The notes beneath the pieces were generated by a model that saw only the letters and a list, made by a program, of their open reading frames with translations, was not told where the DNA came from and made no database searches. A stretch of 64,000 bases of DNA from Ignisphaera sp. (GTDB taxonomy: Archaea > Thermoproteota > Thermoprotei_A > Sulfolobales > Ignisphaeraceae): positions 24,875 to 88,874 of the forward strand of contig JAWBKZ010000006.1 in assembly GCA_038831005.1 (NCBI GenBank), written 5' to 3'. Shown here piece by piece: positions 1 through 10,093 of the stretch (its first letter is position 1; every line of letters begins with the position of its first letter). Both the position numbers and the translations under genes were made by a program.

Positions 1-1
1 C

Positions 2-1528
2 ACAGGTTTTCAAAGAACAGCTATCATAGCTCTTGGTGGTTACATAGAGGATGAAGAAGGTCTAGTTCATATTCAGAGTATAGCTCTAGAAGAGGATGCT
101 GCAAGAAAGGTATCTGAAGATTCTTCTTCTGTTAGTTATGCTCTTGATAGACTGGGTATACCCTTGATCGAAATATCAACAGCACCTGATATAAGGTCTC
201 CTCAGCAAGCAAAGCATGTAGCTGAAAAGATAGGTCTTCTACTCAGACTTTCGGGTAAGGTTAAAAGAGGTATAGGCACAATAAGACAGGATCTGAATCT
301 CTCAATAAAAGGGTCTTCAAAGATAGAGATCAAAGGTGTACAGAAGCTTGAACTCATACCTAAGGTCATACAAGAAGAAACAAGGCGGCTTGTAGGTTTA
401 CTTATGATAAAAGAAGAACTCGGCAAAAGAGGTGCTAAAGGTGAAGAGATTCTATCTCAAAAGCCTATTGATATAACGGAATATCTGAAGATGTGTAACA
501 GTAGACTTATACAAGAGGGATTGAAGAAAGGCTACAAGGTGTATGCCATTAAGCTTCCATATTTTGGTGGACTTCTAGGCGTAGAGCTACAAACAGGTAG
601 AAGATTTGGAACAGAACTTGCTGATTATGCTAGACAGTGGGCTGGAGTAAAAGGTATAATACATAGTGATGAGCTACCTGGATATGGAATAAATGAAGAT
701 GTTGTAAACAAGATATTCAAGCTACTAGAGGCTCACGAATATGATGCATTCGTTTTAGTAATTGATGAACCTGGTAGAGTTGTAAGAGCACTTGAAGTTG
801 TTAGAGATAGAGCTTATCAGGCACTCCACGGTATTCCTAAAGAGACTCGTGGGGCAAATGAAGACGGTACCACTAGGTACCTTAGACCTCAGCCTGGTTC
901 TGCCAGAATGTATCCTGAAACAGACGTTCCTCCTATACGTATCGATGAATCGATGCTTAAGGAAGCTGAAAAATTAATTCCACCACCAATTGATGTTAAA
1001 TTAAAGCAAATGGTAGAAATGTATGGTCTTAGCATGGAGTTAGCTAACCAGCTACTTCATAGTGATTATTTGAACCTATTTGAAGACACTGTTAAACACT
1101 ATCATATTGAACCAAAGCTTGTAGCCACAATATTTACAACACTAGTTGGTGAATTAAGGAAAGAGGGCGTAGACGTACAAAAAATAGGAACTACGGAGTT
1201 TCACATGCTTATGAGAGTCATAGAATCGTATAATATTAAAGATAAAGATACAATAAAACAGCTCATAGTTAAGATTGCTAAAGAACCTAGTATAGATTTA
1301 GAAACCCTTACTAATTTCGTACACTCTTTACGTATTACCGAAGATGACATTAGAAACATAGTTAGGGCTAAGATATACGAGAATCTTGAGGAAGTTAAAA
1401 ACAAAGGAGTGAAGGCATTTCAGTACATCATGGGAAAGGTTATGAACGAACTTAGAGGACGCGTAGATGGTAAAACTGTTGCATCAATTGTTAAAGAAGA
1501 GCTGGATAAACTCTTAACTCATGGATGA
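2..1528 (+). CDS. gatE: Glutamyl-tRNA(Gln) amidotransferase subunit E (5' end outside window)
   Basis: GatE works with GatD to convert Glu-tRNA(Gln) to Gln-tRNA(Gln), the archaeal route in organisms without GlnRS. The frame is open from base 2, so about 508 residues are visible and roughly the first hundred lie upstream. The opening stretch contains the GatB/GatE signatures GFQRT (residues 2-6 of the visible part) and EEDAARK; the middle holds the archaeal insert (GAD-like) region and the C-terminus is a helical YqeY-like tail. An internal ATG at 164 is not the start because the conserved motifs lie before it. The gene overlaps taw3 by 8 nt. GltX at 46-48 kb would supply the mischarged substrate. 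Confidence 0.93.
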   Translation, partial: TGFQRTAIIALGGYIEDEEGLVHIQSIALEEDAARKVSEDSSSVSYALDRLGIPLIEISTAPDIRSPQQAKHVAEKIGLLLRLSGKVKRGIGTIRQDLNLSIKGSSKIEIKGVQKLELIPKVIQEETRRLVGLLMIKEELGKRGAKGEEILSQKPIDITEYLKMCNSRLIQEGLKKGYKVYAIKLPYFGGLLGVELQTGRRFGTELADYARQWAGVKGIIHSDELPGYGINEDVVNKIFKLLEAHEYDAFVLVIDEPGRVVRALEVVRDRAYQALHGIPKETRGANEDGTTRYLRPQPGSARMYPETDVPPIRIDESMLKEAEKLIPPPIDVKLKQMVEMYGLSMELANQLLHSDYLNLFEDTVKHYHIEPKLVATIFTTLVGELRKEGVDVQKIGTTEFHMLMRVIESYNIKDKDTIKQLIVKIAKEPSIDLETLTNFVHSLRITEDDIRNIVRAKIYENLEEVKNKGVKAFQYIMGKVMNELRGRVDGKTVASIVKEELDKLLTHG

Positions 1529-2147
1529 AGCGACCTTGATGTCACAGCATGTTTCTTGCAGTATTTCTTTTAACGAATGGATTAAACAAAGGGATGAAGT
1601 TTACAGAAGGTTCTTAGAGGATATAGAAATAGGGTATGCTGATCGCGATGTAATAGACTTTATTAAACTTGTCTTTACAAAGAAGAAGATATATACAACT
1701 AGTTCGTGTAGCGGTAGAATAACTGTAATTGATGCTTCTTATCCTTGGCTTAGGGAAGAATCTTATGTGATATACAAAAAACATGAACCGATTACCGTTG
1801 ATGATATAGAACAGATCATTTATAGTCATATCCCTAAGTACAGATTCTGGTTGGTGGCTAGTGGACCAATACTACATTTCGTAGTATTAGATCTACAGTC
1901 AGCTTCGCTACTTTTAAAGATTGTACATGGAGCAGGATTCAAGCATAGTGGTATAATTTCTCTAGGAGGATCAGGAATAGTGATAGAGGCTGTTAGCGGT
2001 ACATGGACTTCGTTTTTGCTTAAAGAAGGAAGCGAATTGCTTGTTAGCGATCTTGCTAGAATCGTAAAAGTAGCTAACGAAGTACTTATTGAAGGTAAGA
2101 AAAGATTAGAAAAACTATTTAAGGTGATCAAAGAAACTGACATATAG
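1521..2147 (+). CDS. taw3: tRNA wybutosine-synthesizing methyltransferase Taw3
   Basis: Taw3/TYW3 methylates the tricyclic guanosine intermediate at position 37 of tRNA-Phe in the wybutosine pathway. The 208-residue protein has the family signature TTSSCSGRI at residues 59-67, followed by the GPILHFVV and AGFKHSGI segments typical of the family. Length is normal. ATG 1521 overlaps the gatE stop region by 8 nt; ATG 1539 is an alternative. The assignment rests on the motif and length; other wybutosine enzymes are not in the window. Confidence 0.9.
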   Translation: MDEATLMSQHVSCSISFNEWIKQRDEVYRRFLEDIEIGYADRDVIDFIKLVFTKKKIYTTSSCSGRITVIDASYPWLREESYVIYKKHEPITVDDIEQIIYSHIPKYRFWLVASGPILHFVVLDLQSASLLLKIVHGAGFKHSGIISLGGSGIVIEAVSGTWTSFLLKEGSELLVSDLARIVKVANEVLIEGKKRLEKLFKVIKETDI

Positions 2148-2178
2148 CAAAGATGTAATATATAGCTAGGTGATTGTG

Positions 2179-3333
2179 ATGGAAGATATATGGAGCATAA
2201 TAAAACCATTGACCTCTGGTCAGGAAGAGATGTTCAATGCTTTAAATGATAAAAATTACGAAGTACTGGGATTCTTTGGACCTACAGGAACAGGTAAATC
2301 ACTATTTAGTTTAGCCTACGGCGTTCACTGTTTATTAAACAATAAGTATATCAGATTCATAATCATAAGACCTGTTGTTGACATTATAACTGGCGAAGAA
2401 ATAGTGATAGCCAAAATGCCTCAGGCTTTTGCAGAGGCTATGAAAAACTACATCAGAGATATATTAGGTTCATTTATCGAATGGAGTAAAATAGAGGCTT
2501 TAATCAATGATGGTAAGATCGTATTAGCGGATCCCAGATATTTGAGGGGACGTTCATTTGATAACTCTGTAGTATTTCTAGATGATATTCAGCTTATGAA
2601 ACCCGAGAGCATTATCGAAGCTATAGTCAGGGTCGGTAAAAACAGTAGACTTATAGTAGCTGGAGATCCCGTTTTCCAAGCACTTAAAGAAGTAGGAGAA
2701 GACCCCTCAGCTCTCATCAGAGAGGTTCTACTAAGCGAAGAAAAATCGTATGTCGTAGATTTAGGTATAAAAGATATAGTTAGAGAAGGTGCAAAACGAG
2801 GACTTAGATTCCTTGTAGAATACAAACTTAGATCCAGAAAGTTAACAGATGAAGAGAAACGAATATATGATGTAGTTAAAGCTAAAGCACCAGATGCAGA
2901 TATCATTACCGTTGTCGATTTGTCTGAACCTAAGAAAACATACGAAATTACTCAAGAACACGTTCCTGATGTACTCATAATAGTTAAACAAGGCCATATG
3001 GGAAGACTTGTAGGAAGAGGTGGTGAAAGAATAAACGTCGCTGAAAAAGAGCTAGACAAAAAATTAAGAGGCGCTGAATTAAATCTAGATTTCAAAGAGA
3101 TGGTTCGATCTCTTCATCCTACATCATGGATATGGAAACATATAGAGGAAGTAGATTTTGCTGGACCCAATCTTCAGATAAATGTATATGAAGATGTTAT
3201 CGGAGCTGCTGTTGGACAAAAAGGAGCTTATGTAAGGTTCTTAGACACAGTATTTAAGAAGTTATTAGGAGTTGGAGTAAAGGTTATAGCTATAGAAAGG
3301 AAAAGAGAGAAAAGAGAGAGAAGGAGTAAGTAA
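2179..3333 (+). CDS. PhoH-like ATPase with C-terminal KH domains
   Basis: The N-terminal half is a PhoH-type P-loop ATPase: Walker A GPTGTGKS at about residues 34-41, Walker B VVFLDDIQ near 132-139, and the GRSFDN and AGDP motifs of the family. The C-terminal ~130 residues contain two KH-like segments (GRLVGRGGERI and GAAVGQKGAY), so the protein probably binds RNA. The start ATG at 2179 is preferred over GTG 2170 because AGGTGA ends 5 nt before it. The gene lies 31 nt after taw3 on the same strand. Its substrate and process are not known; an RNA-processing or surveillance role is inference. Confidence 0.8.
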   Translation: MEDIWSIIKPLTSGQEEMFNALNDKNYEVLGFFGPTGTGKSLFSLAYGVHCLLNNKYIRFIIIRPVVDIITGEEIVIAKMPQAFAEAMKNYIRDILGSFIEWSKIEALINDGKIVLADPRYLRGRSFDNSVVFLDDIQLMKPESIIEAIVRVGKNSRLIVAGDPVFQALKEVGEDPSALIREVLLSEEKSYVVDLGIKDIVREGAKRGLRFLVEYKLRSRKLTDEEKRIYDVVKAKAPDADIITVVDLSEPKKTYEITQEHVPDVLIIVKQGHMGRLVGRGGERINVAEKELDKKLRGAELNLDFKEMVRSLHPTSWIWKHIEEVDFAGPNLQINVYEDVIGAAVGQKGAYVRFLDTVFKKLLGVGVKVIAIERKREKRERRSK

Positions 3334-3507
3334 ATCTAGGGAATCTTGTCGAAAATCAAGGATTAAGATATTCATAATCAGTACATAATGTGGGTATCAT
3401 TGTGAAGCAGCAGATGAAATACAATTAAGTAAGCTTATGAATAAGTTAATTCTAATGTAGATCTTATGATGTGAAATACCTCTCATTTCATAATCTTGGG
3501 TGACATA

Positions 3508-4638
3508 ATGAGAATACTGATAGAGAATGCTTCTATCTATTCTTTACCAAATAAGCAATTTATTGAAAAAGGATTTGTATACATAGATAAAGGAGTTATA
3601 ACATCCGTAGGAACAGGGAATCCTCCACCTGAACTAGAATTTGCTGATTACGTTATAGATGGGCGGTATTCCGTCGCTATGCCTGGATTTGCAATAGGTA
3701 TGGGCGATATACTTAGATATGTATTTAGATTCGAAAAGGGCTCTATAGACAACATTATAAGCACATTAAGCTCAAATGATATAGAGGCTCTGGTAGCAAC
3801 GAATCTTGCTTCCTTTGCTTTAAATGGTGTCACATCCATTGTCACACGTGTAGATATTATTGATCAAAAAATACTTTCAGCAATTGTACGAGCGGCATCT
3901 GAATGTTGGATAAGAGTTCGAATACTTATCCCTATAAACAATATCGATGCAAATTCTGTTGAAGAAATCATTAAGTCGGCTCTAAAGAATGTACATGATC
4001 AAGAAGCTATAAACAAAAACATAATAACCTTTGGACTCTATATTGATGTTAAATCTGATAAGAATATAATATATGTTGCTAAAACATTTAATGCTAGACT
4101 CTATATAGATCAGGATGTTATAGAGACTATAGAGAGAAACAGTAATGTAATGAAAGATTGCACTCTAATTATTCGTAAATCCTTAAGCATAGAGTATATA
4201 CCTATACAGAAAATTGTTTACCTAGACCCCAATCTATGGCATCCCGAAAAAGGGTTAATTTCATTAGATCCTCTACAGCTCAATCCCAAGTCCTTTATAA
4301 TCACTATGGGTAGAGTTATTGAAAAACCACTAGAAATAATAAGTACTTTATGTCAATATAATCCATCAAACTTAGGCATAGGAACAGATATTATAGAGAA
4401 TGGGAAACCAGCGGATATAATAGTACTGGATTTCTCTAAACCACCTACAGGACCTATACCTATAACTGAATACAATATCGCTAGAGAAATTACATCAACG
4501 AATTATACTGTCGACACAGTTGTGATAGGAGGTGAACTTGTTGTTGATCAAGGGCTTATACTTACAATTGGTGATAAACATATAAGGAAAGCTCGTTCAG
4601 TTATAGAAAGTATTGACAAAAGAGCACAAATACTGTGA
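3508..4638 (+). CDS. Amidohydrolase-like protein lacking metal ligands
   Basis: The ends match composite-domain amidohydrolases: an N-terminal beta-sandwich leading to AMPGF (where active enzymes read PGFIDxHxH), and a C-terminal GKPADIIVLDF strand. At the metal site the sequence reads PGFAIGMGD, so the HxH pair is absent, and no later histidine pattern replaces it. I therefore think it is not a classical metallohydrolase. The start at ATG 3508 follows GGTGA at 3499-3503. The length (376 aa) is normal for the fold. The role is unknown; it stands alone between the PhoH-like gene and the primase pair. Confidence 0.6.
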   Translation: MRILIENASIYSLPNKQFIEKGFVYIDKGVITSVGTGNPPPELEFADYVIDGRYSVAMPGFAIGMGDILRYVFRFEKGSIDNIISTLSSNDIEALVATNLASFALNGVTSIVTRVDIIDQKILSAIVRAASECWIRVRILIPINNIDANSVEEIIKSALKNVHDQEAINKNIITFGLYIDVKSDKNIIYVAKTFNARLYIDQDVIETIERNSNVMKDCTLIIRKSLSIEYIPIQKIVYLDPNLWHPEKGLISLDPLQLNPKSFIITMGRVIEKPLEIISTLCQYNPSNLGIGTDIIENGKPADIIVLDFSKPPTGPIPITEYNIAREITSTNYTVDTVVIGGELVVDQGLILTIGDKHIRKARSVIESIDKRAQIL

Positions 4639-4869
4639 CGTATACTATGTTTTGACCTAGGGGCTTAGATAATATTAAAACTGGAATTATAGTGATGCAT
4701 CATGTTTGTTACTTATGTAAGTAATTATTTGTCCACATATTATAGTGGTACAATGTATATGAAACCTTAATCATGGTGTTCTCCTCGAGGATTTATTCAC
4801 GTATTATAATGTGGTAGTAGGGTCACAGAATATATTTGTTCAAAAACTATATCTAAGTATGGGATACTA

Positions 4870-5346
4870 ATGAAAAAGAATGAAGAAATAGTGCTTTTCT
4901 GTGTAAGCACAGAATGTATTGATGATATGCTTAAGAAATTGATTGATTTATATAGAGTTGAACTATATAGCTATAACAATATAGCAAAACGCTACGGTAT
5001 TTACTTGAAACCTGTACATATAGCTGTTAAGAAACACAAAAATGGTTCAAAAGTGTATCATTACTATGGTAGATATTGGTACAAGATAATGTATAGTGAA
5101 GGTAGGCTTGTTTGGACATACATCGGTAAAGAGAAACCACTTGATGAATTGCCTGATCCTCCACTAAATCCATTTATGGTTGTGAAAGTCTTGAGGTCTG
5201 AAGATAGGGAAAAAGCTTGTGTTTATGTAGATAACAGATATAGTCTACAGAATGTGTATAGATACTTTGTGTCAGCTCTTGAGAGTAGCACTCTATGTTC
5301 GAACCTCGATAAAAGAATCGTGCTAAGTAACCTAGTAGCTGAGTGA
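4870..5346 (+). CDS. Conserved-looking hypothetical protein preceding priL
   Basis: I do not recognise this 158-residue protein. It contains a Tyr/Trp-rich segment around residues 60-90 (YYGRYWYKIMYSEGR followed by VWTYIGKEKP) that resembles short beta-rich modules found in DNA-element proteins, but this is only a resemblance. Three or four cysteines are scattered and form no clear zinc motif. It ends 4 nt before priL, so the two are probably one operon. A link to primase (for example an accessory subunit) is suggested by position only. Confidence 0.55.
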   Translation: MKKNEEIVLFCVSTECIDDMLKKLIDLYRVELYSYNNIAKRYGIYLKPVHIAVKKHKNGSKVYHYYGRYWYKIMYSEGRLVWTYIGKEKPLDELPDPPLNPFMVVKVLRSEDREKACVYVDNRYSLQNVYRYFVSALESSTLCSNLDKRIVLSNLVAE

Positions 5347-5350
5347 TAAT

Positions 5351-6556
5351 ATGGATAAAGTACTAAACGTTATACTGAAGGTTAAATCATGTGAAAACTT
5401 GGTTAACATCATTACAGATCCTACTCATTACTCACAATTCGAATTTGATGCTTTAATGAAGAGATACGCAGATTATGACAAAATTCTTCATTCTGTCTTT
5501 CAAGGTGATGTAGAAGGTCATGATGCTGATAAGAACTTTATCACAGTAGCTTCTGATCCTGTGTACCTCTTGTTGGCCGCCATAGCCATAATCTTAGGAG
5601 ATCCTTATATAGGTAGATTTTCTCTACAATTCTCAAAAACCTATAAACGAAAAGTTCTCGAAGCTCTAGACGATGAGAACATCATTCTTCGCTCAAGTGT
5701 ATTAGGACTAAATATAGAATATCGTGAAACATGCTTTAAAGAGATACTTTATATTGTATCACATAGCAATACAATAACGAGTATATGTTACAAATATCGT
5801 ATACCTGTACATATCTATCTAAATGTTGCACAGAAACTGTTAACAGAATCTTCATGGAAGTTATCTGCATTCCCTATACACAAAGGTTATATCTATATAG
5901 ATGATAGAGAAAAAGTCTTGAGGCTGATTTCGGAAGGCATATATAATGTAGCAAGCTCTAGACTTAGAGAACTAAGATCCACATGCATTAATCTAGATGA
6001 CTTCAGAGAAAATCTACTCAATTCGATAAAAACCATACACACAGATCTGGGCTCAGTTGTTAATGAGTTTCTAAACTCGATTACTACAAAAGTGGATAGA
6101 AATAGAAGAAGTGTCAACGAAGCAGATGTATTAACGTCCACAAGTATCACTTCTCTGGAGATCCATAATATTGATGAGCTCGTCTCTGTAGCTCAAACTC
6201 TCTTTCCTCCATGTATACGAAAACTTATTGAAGATATTACCAAAGGAGAAAATCTATCGCATCACCAACGTTTTGCATTAGCCACATTCTTAATAAACAT
6301 GGGTATAAACATAGATACAATAGTGAGGTTGTTTAGCTATAGTCCAGATTTTAACGAGAGGATTACCCGGTATCAGATAGAGCATTTAGCTGGGCTTAAA
6401 GGATCTAAGAAGAAGTACCTTGTGTACAGTTGTGATACCATGAAGACCTTGGGAATGTGTAAAGCTGAATGCAATATTAAGAACCCTCTTATCTATGTAA
6501 GAAAATTGTCGAGTTTCAGTTCAAGAAAGAACGAGATAAGTAAAACGAAGCAGTAG
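5351..6556 (+). CDS. priL: DNA primase large subunit PriL
   Basis: PriL is the regulatory Fe-S subunit of the archaeal/eukaryotic primase and partners PriS in primer synthesis. The 401-residue protein has the four cysteines expected to hold the 4Fe-4S cluster at 288 (PPCIRK), 361, 370 and 374 (CDTMKTLGMCKAEC), with the helical HHQRFALATFLINMG segment between them. The N-terminal half is divergent, as is usual. It follows the 158-aa gene by 4 nt and converges on PCNA. The catalytic subunit PriS is not in the window. Confidence 0.9.
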   Translation: MDKVLNVILKVKSCENLVNIITDPTHYSQFEFDALMKRYADYDKILHSVFQGDVEGHDADKNFITVASDPVYLLLAAIAIILGDPYIGRFSLQFSKTYKRKVLEALDDENIILRSSVLGLNIEYRETCFKEILYIVSHSNTITSICYKYRIPVHIYLNVAQKLLTESSWKLSAFPIHKGYIYIDDREKVLRLISEGIYNVASSRLRELRSTCINLDDFRENLLNSIKTIHTDLGSVVNEFLNSITTKVDRNRRSVNEADVLTSTSITSLEIHNIDELVSVAQTLFPPCIRKLIEDITKGENLSHHQRFALATFLINMGINIDTIVRLFSYSPDFNERITRYQIEHLAGLKGSKKKYLVYSCDTMKTLGMCKAECNIKNPLIYVRKLSSFSSRKNEISKTKQ

Positions 6557-6592
6557 ATATGATTTATACTATATTGCATACCATCTCATCAA

Positions 6593-7354
6593 CTAAGCTT
6601 TTGCAGCTAAATAATACATGATTTTTCCTCCGGCGAATTCTAGTGATATGTTTAGAGGTGCTTCTGAACCATACTTTAAATCCACAATGTTACTTAGACT
6701 GAGTATATCTATTACCTTAGCTAGGTATTCGCTATCATATGAAACTGTAGCACTCTTATTTACCTTTAGACTTATAATGTTCCCTGAATCTGTGGTCAAT
6801 CTATATATACTTCTCCTTGTATCGTAGTCAAAGAACGTTAGAGATTCGCTATCAGATGATATACCTATTGTTGAAGCTATATCCGATAACTCAGTAATAG
6901 TTGTCTTAAGCGGTGATGTCAAAATCGATGCCTCTACATCGTATACCGGTTTAAGTTCCGGTACCTCTTCTGCTAACACACCTATATTTCTAAACTTGTA
7001 TCTTCTCGGATTTGTTCCCTCAATAACTATCTCTACGTATTCTTCATTAGCTGTTACAATTATCTTATCGCTTTTTTTCAAGTTTTTGAGTATCTTTGCT
7101 AGATTCGATACAGCTAAACCTATAGATATACTATCATCTACCTTGAATTCATGGAATGTCTCAGGAGGTAAATCGATAATCAGCATAGCTATTCTGCTTG
7201 GATCTAGAGCCCTTATATGCACTCCTTCAGGATTCACCTGTATCGCCGTTTCATCGACAAGTTCTGCAACAGTCTTTAAAACCGCTATATAATCTCTCGC
7301 ACTTGGATACAAGAATAATACCTTAGGCTCTATGGTTAACTGTATCGTGCTCAA
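6593..7354 (-). CDS. pcn: Sliding clamp PCNA
   Basis: PCNA forms the ring clamp that tethers polymerase, ligase and nucleases to DNA. The 253-residue length is typical. Family features are the VAELVDETAIQVNPEGVHIRALDPSRIAML segment near residues 28-57 and the inter-domain region around residue 125. The C-terminus ends MYYLAAKA, in place of the LAPKI ending seen in many homologues. Crenarchaea often have several PCNA genes; only one is here. It converges with priL, 36 nt apart. Confidence 0.95.
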   Translation of the reverse strand: MSTIQLTIEPKVLFLYPSARDYIAVLKTVAELVDETAIQVNPEGVHIRALDPSRIAMLIIDLPPETFHEFKVDDSISIGLAVSNLAKILKNLKKSDKIIVTANEEYVEIVIEGTNPRRYKFRNIGVLAEEVPELKPVYDVEASILTSPLKTTITELSDIASTIGISSDSESLTFFDYDTRRSIYRLTTDSGNIISLKVNKSATVSYDSEYLAKVIDILSLSNIVDLKYGSEAPLNISLEFAGGKIMYYLAAKA

Positions 7355-7543
7355 GCTATCACCTATCTAATTAGATTTGCTGTAAAACAACTAATAAATA
7401 GTTTTACGCATGCTTAACGATCAACTACACTATAGACATAGTTATAGTAGTAGGATGGAAATGCATATAATCACAATAATCACAGCATAATGCGTTAGAT
7501 GTTTTTAGATTCTGCTTAAATCTAATATGGGTTTGGAGTAAAC

Positions 7544-9562
7544 ATGTTGAAATTGCCCTCGAGCTACATACTCGTCATAGCCGAGAAACCAAGAGCAGCA
7601 GAAAAAATAGCACACGCGCTTGGCAAATCATCAAAAATTCCCGTAGATGGTGTACCTGTATGGATAACGTACAGAAATCATGAATACTATATTATAGCTC
7701 CTGTAGCTGGCCATATGTATACACTATCTACTAGTTCGAAAGGGTATCCTGTGTATACCTATAAATGGGTTCCACGATATTTCATTGATGAAAAAGCTAA
7801 ACGTACAAAAAAGTTTCTAGATGTTATAGCTAAACTGTCTAGATACGCAAAGTTCTACATAAATGCTTGTGATTACGATGTTGAAGGATCGCTGATAGGA
7901 TACATGGTTATAAAGAATCTTGGAGACGAAAGAAGAGCCTTTAGAGCAAAATTTTCGAGTCTTACAGCTTCAGATATAGTTAGAGCTTTTGAAAATCTTT
8001 CAAGTCTAGATTACAATATGATTGAAGCTGGTTACTGTAGGCATGTACTAGATTGGCTATGGGGGATAAATATATCACGTGCTCTAATGGATATATATAT
8101 CCATGCATTTGGGTCTAGAAGAGTTTTGAGTGCAGGAAGGGTACAGACACCTACTCTAGCACATATCGTCGATATTGTGCTTAAGAAGAGACTCCATGTA
8201 CCCGTACCTCTAGCTTATCCATCTATAAAAATAGCTATTGGTGGTAATGTGTATGCCCTAGAATCTCTAGATGAGCCATTCAATTCATATGAAGAAGCAC
8301 AGAGGTATCTCAATAAAGTTAAAGATAATCCACGAGCATACGTAAAAAACATATCCGTTAAAAATGTTGATATTCCTTCACCACATCCATTCAATTTACC
8401 TGATCTACAGAGTGAAACACATAGGATACTAAAAGTCTCACCCTATCTTACACAAAAAATAGCTGAAGATCTATATCTAGAGGCTTTGATAAGTTATCCT
8501 AGAACAAATAGCCAAAAACTTCCCCAATCATTAAATAACAGAAGTATACTAGAGAAGCTATCCCTAATTCCTATATACAAACCTCTTGTAACAAAACTGC
8601 TTACTGAATGTAGAGGAATACTTAACCCCAATAATGGTCCTAAAGATGATCCAGCTCATCCAGCCATATATCCCACAGGAGAAGGAGATTTAACTAAACT
8701 TAGTAAACTTCATCTTAAGCTATACGATCTTATAGTTAGGAGGTATTTGGCGACTTTTGCAAACCCTATGAAGGTTCAGTACACAAATATATATTTTGAT
8801 GTTCATGGTCGTCAATACGTTTTGCGTGGAGCTAAGATTGTTGAAAAAGGTTGGAGTCTTTACTATCCATTTATTGAAATTAATGAAAAAATAGTTCCTT
8901 ATAATCTTTTGAAGGAGGAAATAAGCATACCTATAGAAGATTTACGCTTAAACATAAGGTATTCACGTCCCTTAAAATCGCCTACAAGGATCGAAATACT
9001 AAAATGGATGGAAAGTATTGAAATAGGTACAGAAGCCACTAGAGCAGAAATAGTTGAAACACTATTTAAGCGTGGTTATGTATACTCTAGATCTAAAGGA
9101 GTAGAGGTATCGGATCTAGCTGTAGCATTAGTACACATTCTTAAGGAGTATGTTAAGGATCTTGTAAGCGTAGATCTAACTAGAGATTTTGAGAAAATGC
9201 TTGATAACATTAAAACAGGGAAAATGCGCTGTAGAGATATTGAAGAGAGGGCTAGAACTGTTATTGACAGCTATCTGAGGAATATAAAGACTTACATTTC
9301 TGATATAGTTGAAGTAATTAAGGTTTATGTCAAGACGGATAAAAGCTTAGAGAATGCTTGTCATATATGTAGAAGAAGTACTTATAAAGAAAATCTATGT
9401 CTATTTCATTATGAAGCTTTAACAAGAATTAAAGAGAGGTATAAAGATTGGCAAAAGTTTAGGTATGGATGGCGAGAATATCTAGAAAGGATATGTAGGC
9501 TAAACTCTAGTGGGGCATATGTTAAAGAAGTATGTAGGTACGTACTCGAAAAGAGCATCTAA
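7544..9562 (+). CDS. Type IA DNA topoisomerase (topoisomerase III-like)
   Basis: This enzyme relaxes or decatenates DNA through a single-strand break. Toprim motifs are IAEKP (Glu14) and DYDVEG (Asp110, Asp112, Glu114). The active-site tyrosine is Tyr318 in LISYPRTNS, with Arg320. The body is a normal ~600-residue core; the C-terminus carries one CxxC...CxxxH cluster (CHIC ... CLFH), suggesting a single zinc module. It is separate from the reverse gyrase at 35-39 kb, which has its own type IA domain. The start ATG 7544 has a weak upstream purine stretch (GGAG). Confidence 0.93.
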   Translation: MLKLPSSYILVIAEKPRAAEKIAHALGKSSKIPVDGVPVWITYRNHEYYIIAPVAGHMYTLSTSSKGYPVYTYKWVPRYFIDEKAKRTKKFLDVIAKLSRYAKFYINACDYDVEGSLIGYMVIKNLGDERRAFRAKFSSLTASDIVRAFENLSSLDYNMIEAGYCRHVLDWLWGINISRALMDIYIHAFGSRRVLSAGRVQTPTLAHIVDIVLKKRLHVPVPLAYPSIKIAIGGNVYALESLDEPFNSYEEAQRYLNKVKDNPRAYVKNISVKNVDIPSPHPFNLPDLQSETHRILKVSPYLTQKIAEDLYLEALISYPRTNSQKLPQSLNNRSILEKLSLIPIYKPLVTKLLTECRGILNPNNGPKDDPAHPAIYPTGEGDLTKLSKLHLKLYDLIVRRYLATFANPMKVQYTNIYFDVHGRQYVLRGAKIVEKGWSLYYPFIEINEKIVPYNLLKEEISIPIEDLRLNIRYSRPLKSPTRIEILKWMESIEIGTEATRAEIVETLFKRGYVYSRSKGVEVSDLAVALVHILKEYVKDLVSVDLTRDFEKMLDNIKTGKMRCRDIEERARTVIDSYLRNIKTYISDIVEVIKVYVKTDKSLENACHICRRSTYKENLCLFHYEALTRIKERYKDWQKFRYGWREYLERICRLNSSGAYVKEVCRYVLEKSI

Positions 9563-9565
9563 TAT

Positions 9566-10090
9566 CTAAAGGGGCGTAAGACCTGTTATTTTCACAACCA
9601 TTGTTGAGATAGAAAGTGCTTTACCAGCTACTCTATCTATAGGTATTCCTCTAATTACATTTCCTTGCGTAACCGATTTAACATGTGATTCGTATCCCTT
9701 CAAAATCTTTATATCATCTATATGGCATTCTCTACTAGTTATATATGCAACACCGCTTAAGATATGGCTATCCACATATATATTATTATCTCCCTTAGTT
9801 ATATAAACTATATCTCCATCACTACATGTAGCTATGGCTATAGTGCGATGTATCACGAATTCATTTCTATCATTTTTAAACACTATTACATCGCCTAAAC
9901 TTATGTCTTTAGAAGGTACTATTATAACTATATCGTTCTCACGTAGAAGAGGATACATACTTATGCCTTTCACGACAGCTAAAACCACTTGATCATAAAT
10001 GTAGTACATCACGTTGGCATAAATCAGAAACAGTATGACTGCTATCAGAAAAACATTTACAACTATGTCTACAATTTTTTTAAGCATCAT
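9566..10090 (-). CDS. Signal peptidase I (Sec11 type)
   Basis: This membrane peptidase removes signal peptides. An N-terminal hydrophobic helix (residues ~6-30) precedes the catalytic serine Ser44 in KGISMYP. The conserved histidine is His81 (VIHRT) and the acidic residue Asp101 in KGDNN, the Ser-His-Asp pattern of archaeal/ER enzymes in place of Ser-Lys. A second hydrophobic stretch near the C-terminus may anchor it again. The gene starts 3 nt after the zinc-ribbon gene, so they are likely cotranscribed. Two genes in the window encode secreted proteins that need such an enzyme. Confidence 0.9.
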   Translation of the reverse strand: MMLKKIVDIVVNVFLIAVILFLIYANVMYYIYDQVVLAVVKGISMYPLLRENDIVIIVPSKDISLGDVIVFKNDRNEFVIHRTIAIATCSDGDIVYITKGDNNIYVDSHILSGVAYITSRECHIDDIKILKGYESHVKSVTQGNVIRGIPIDRVAGKALSISTMVVKITGLTPL

Positions 10091-10093
10091 TTA

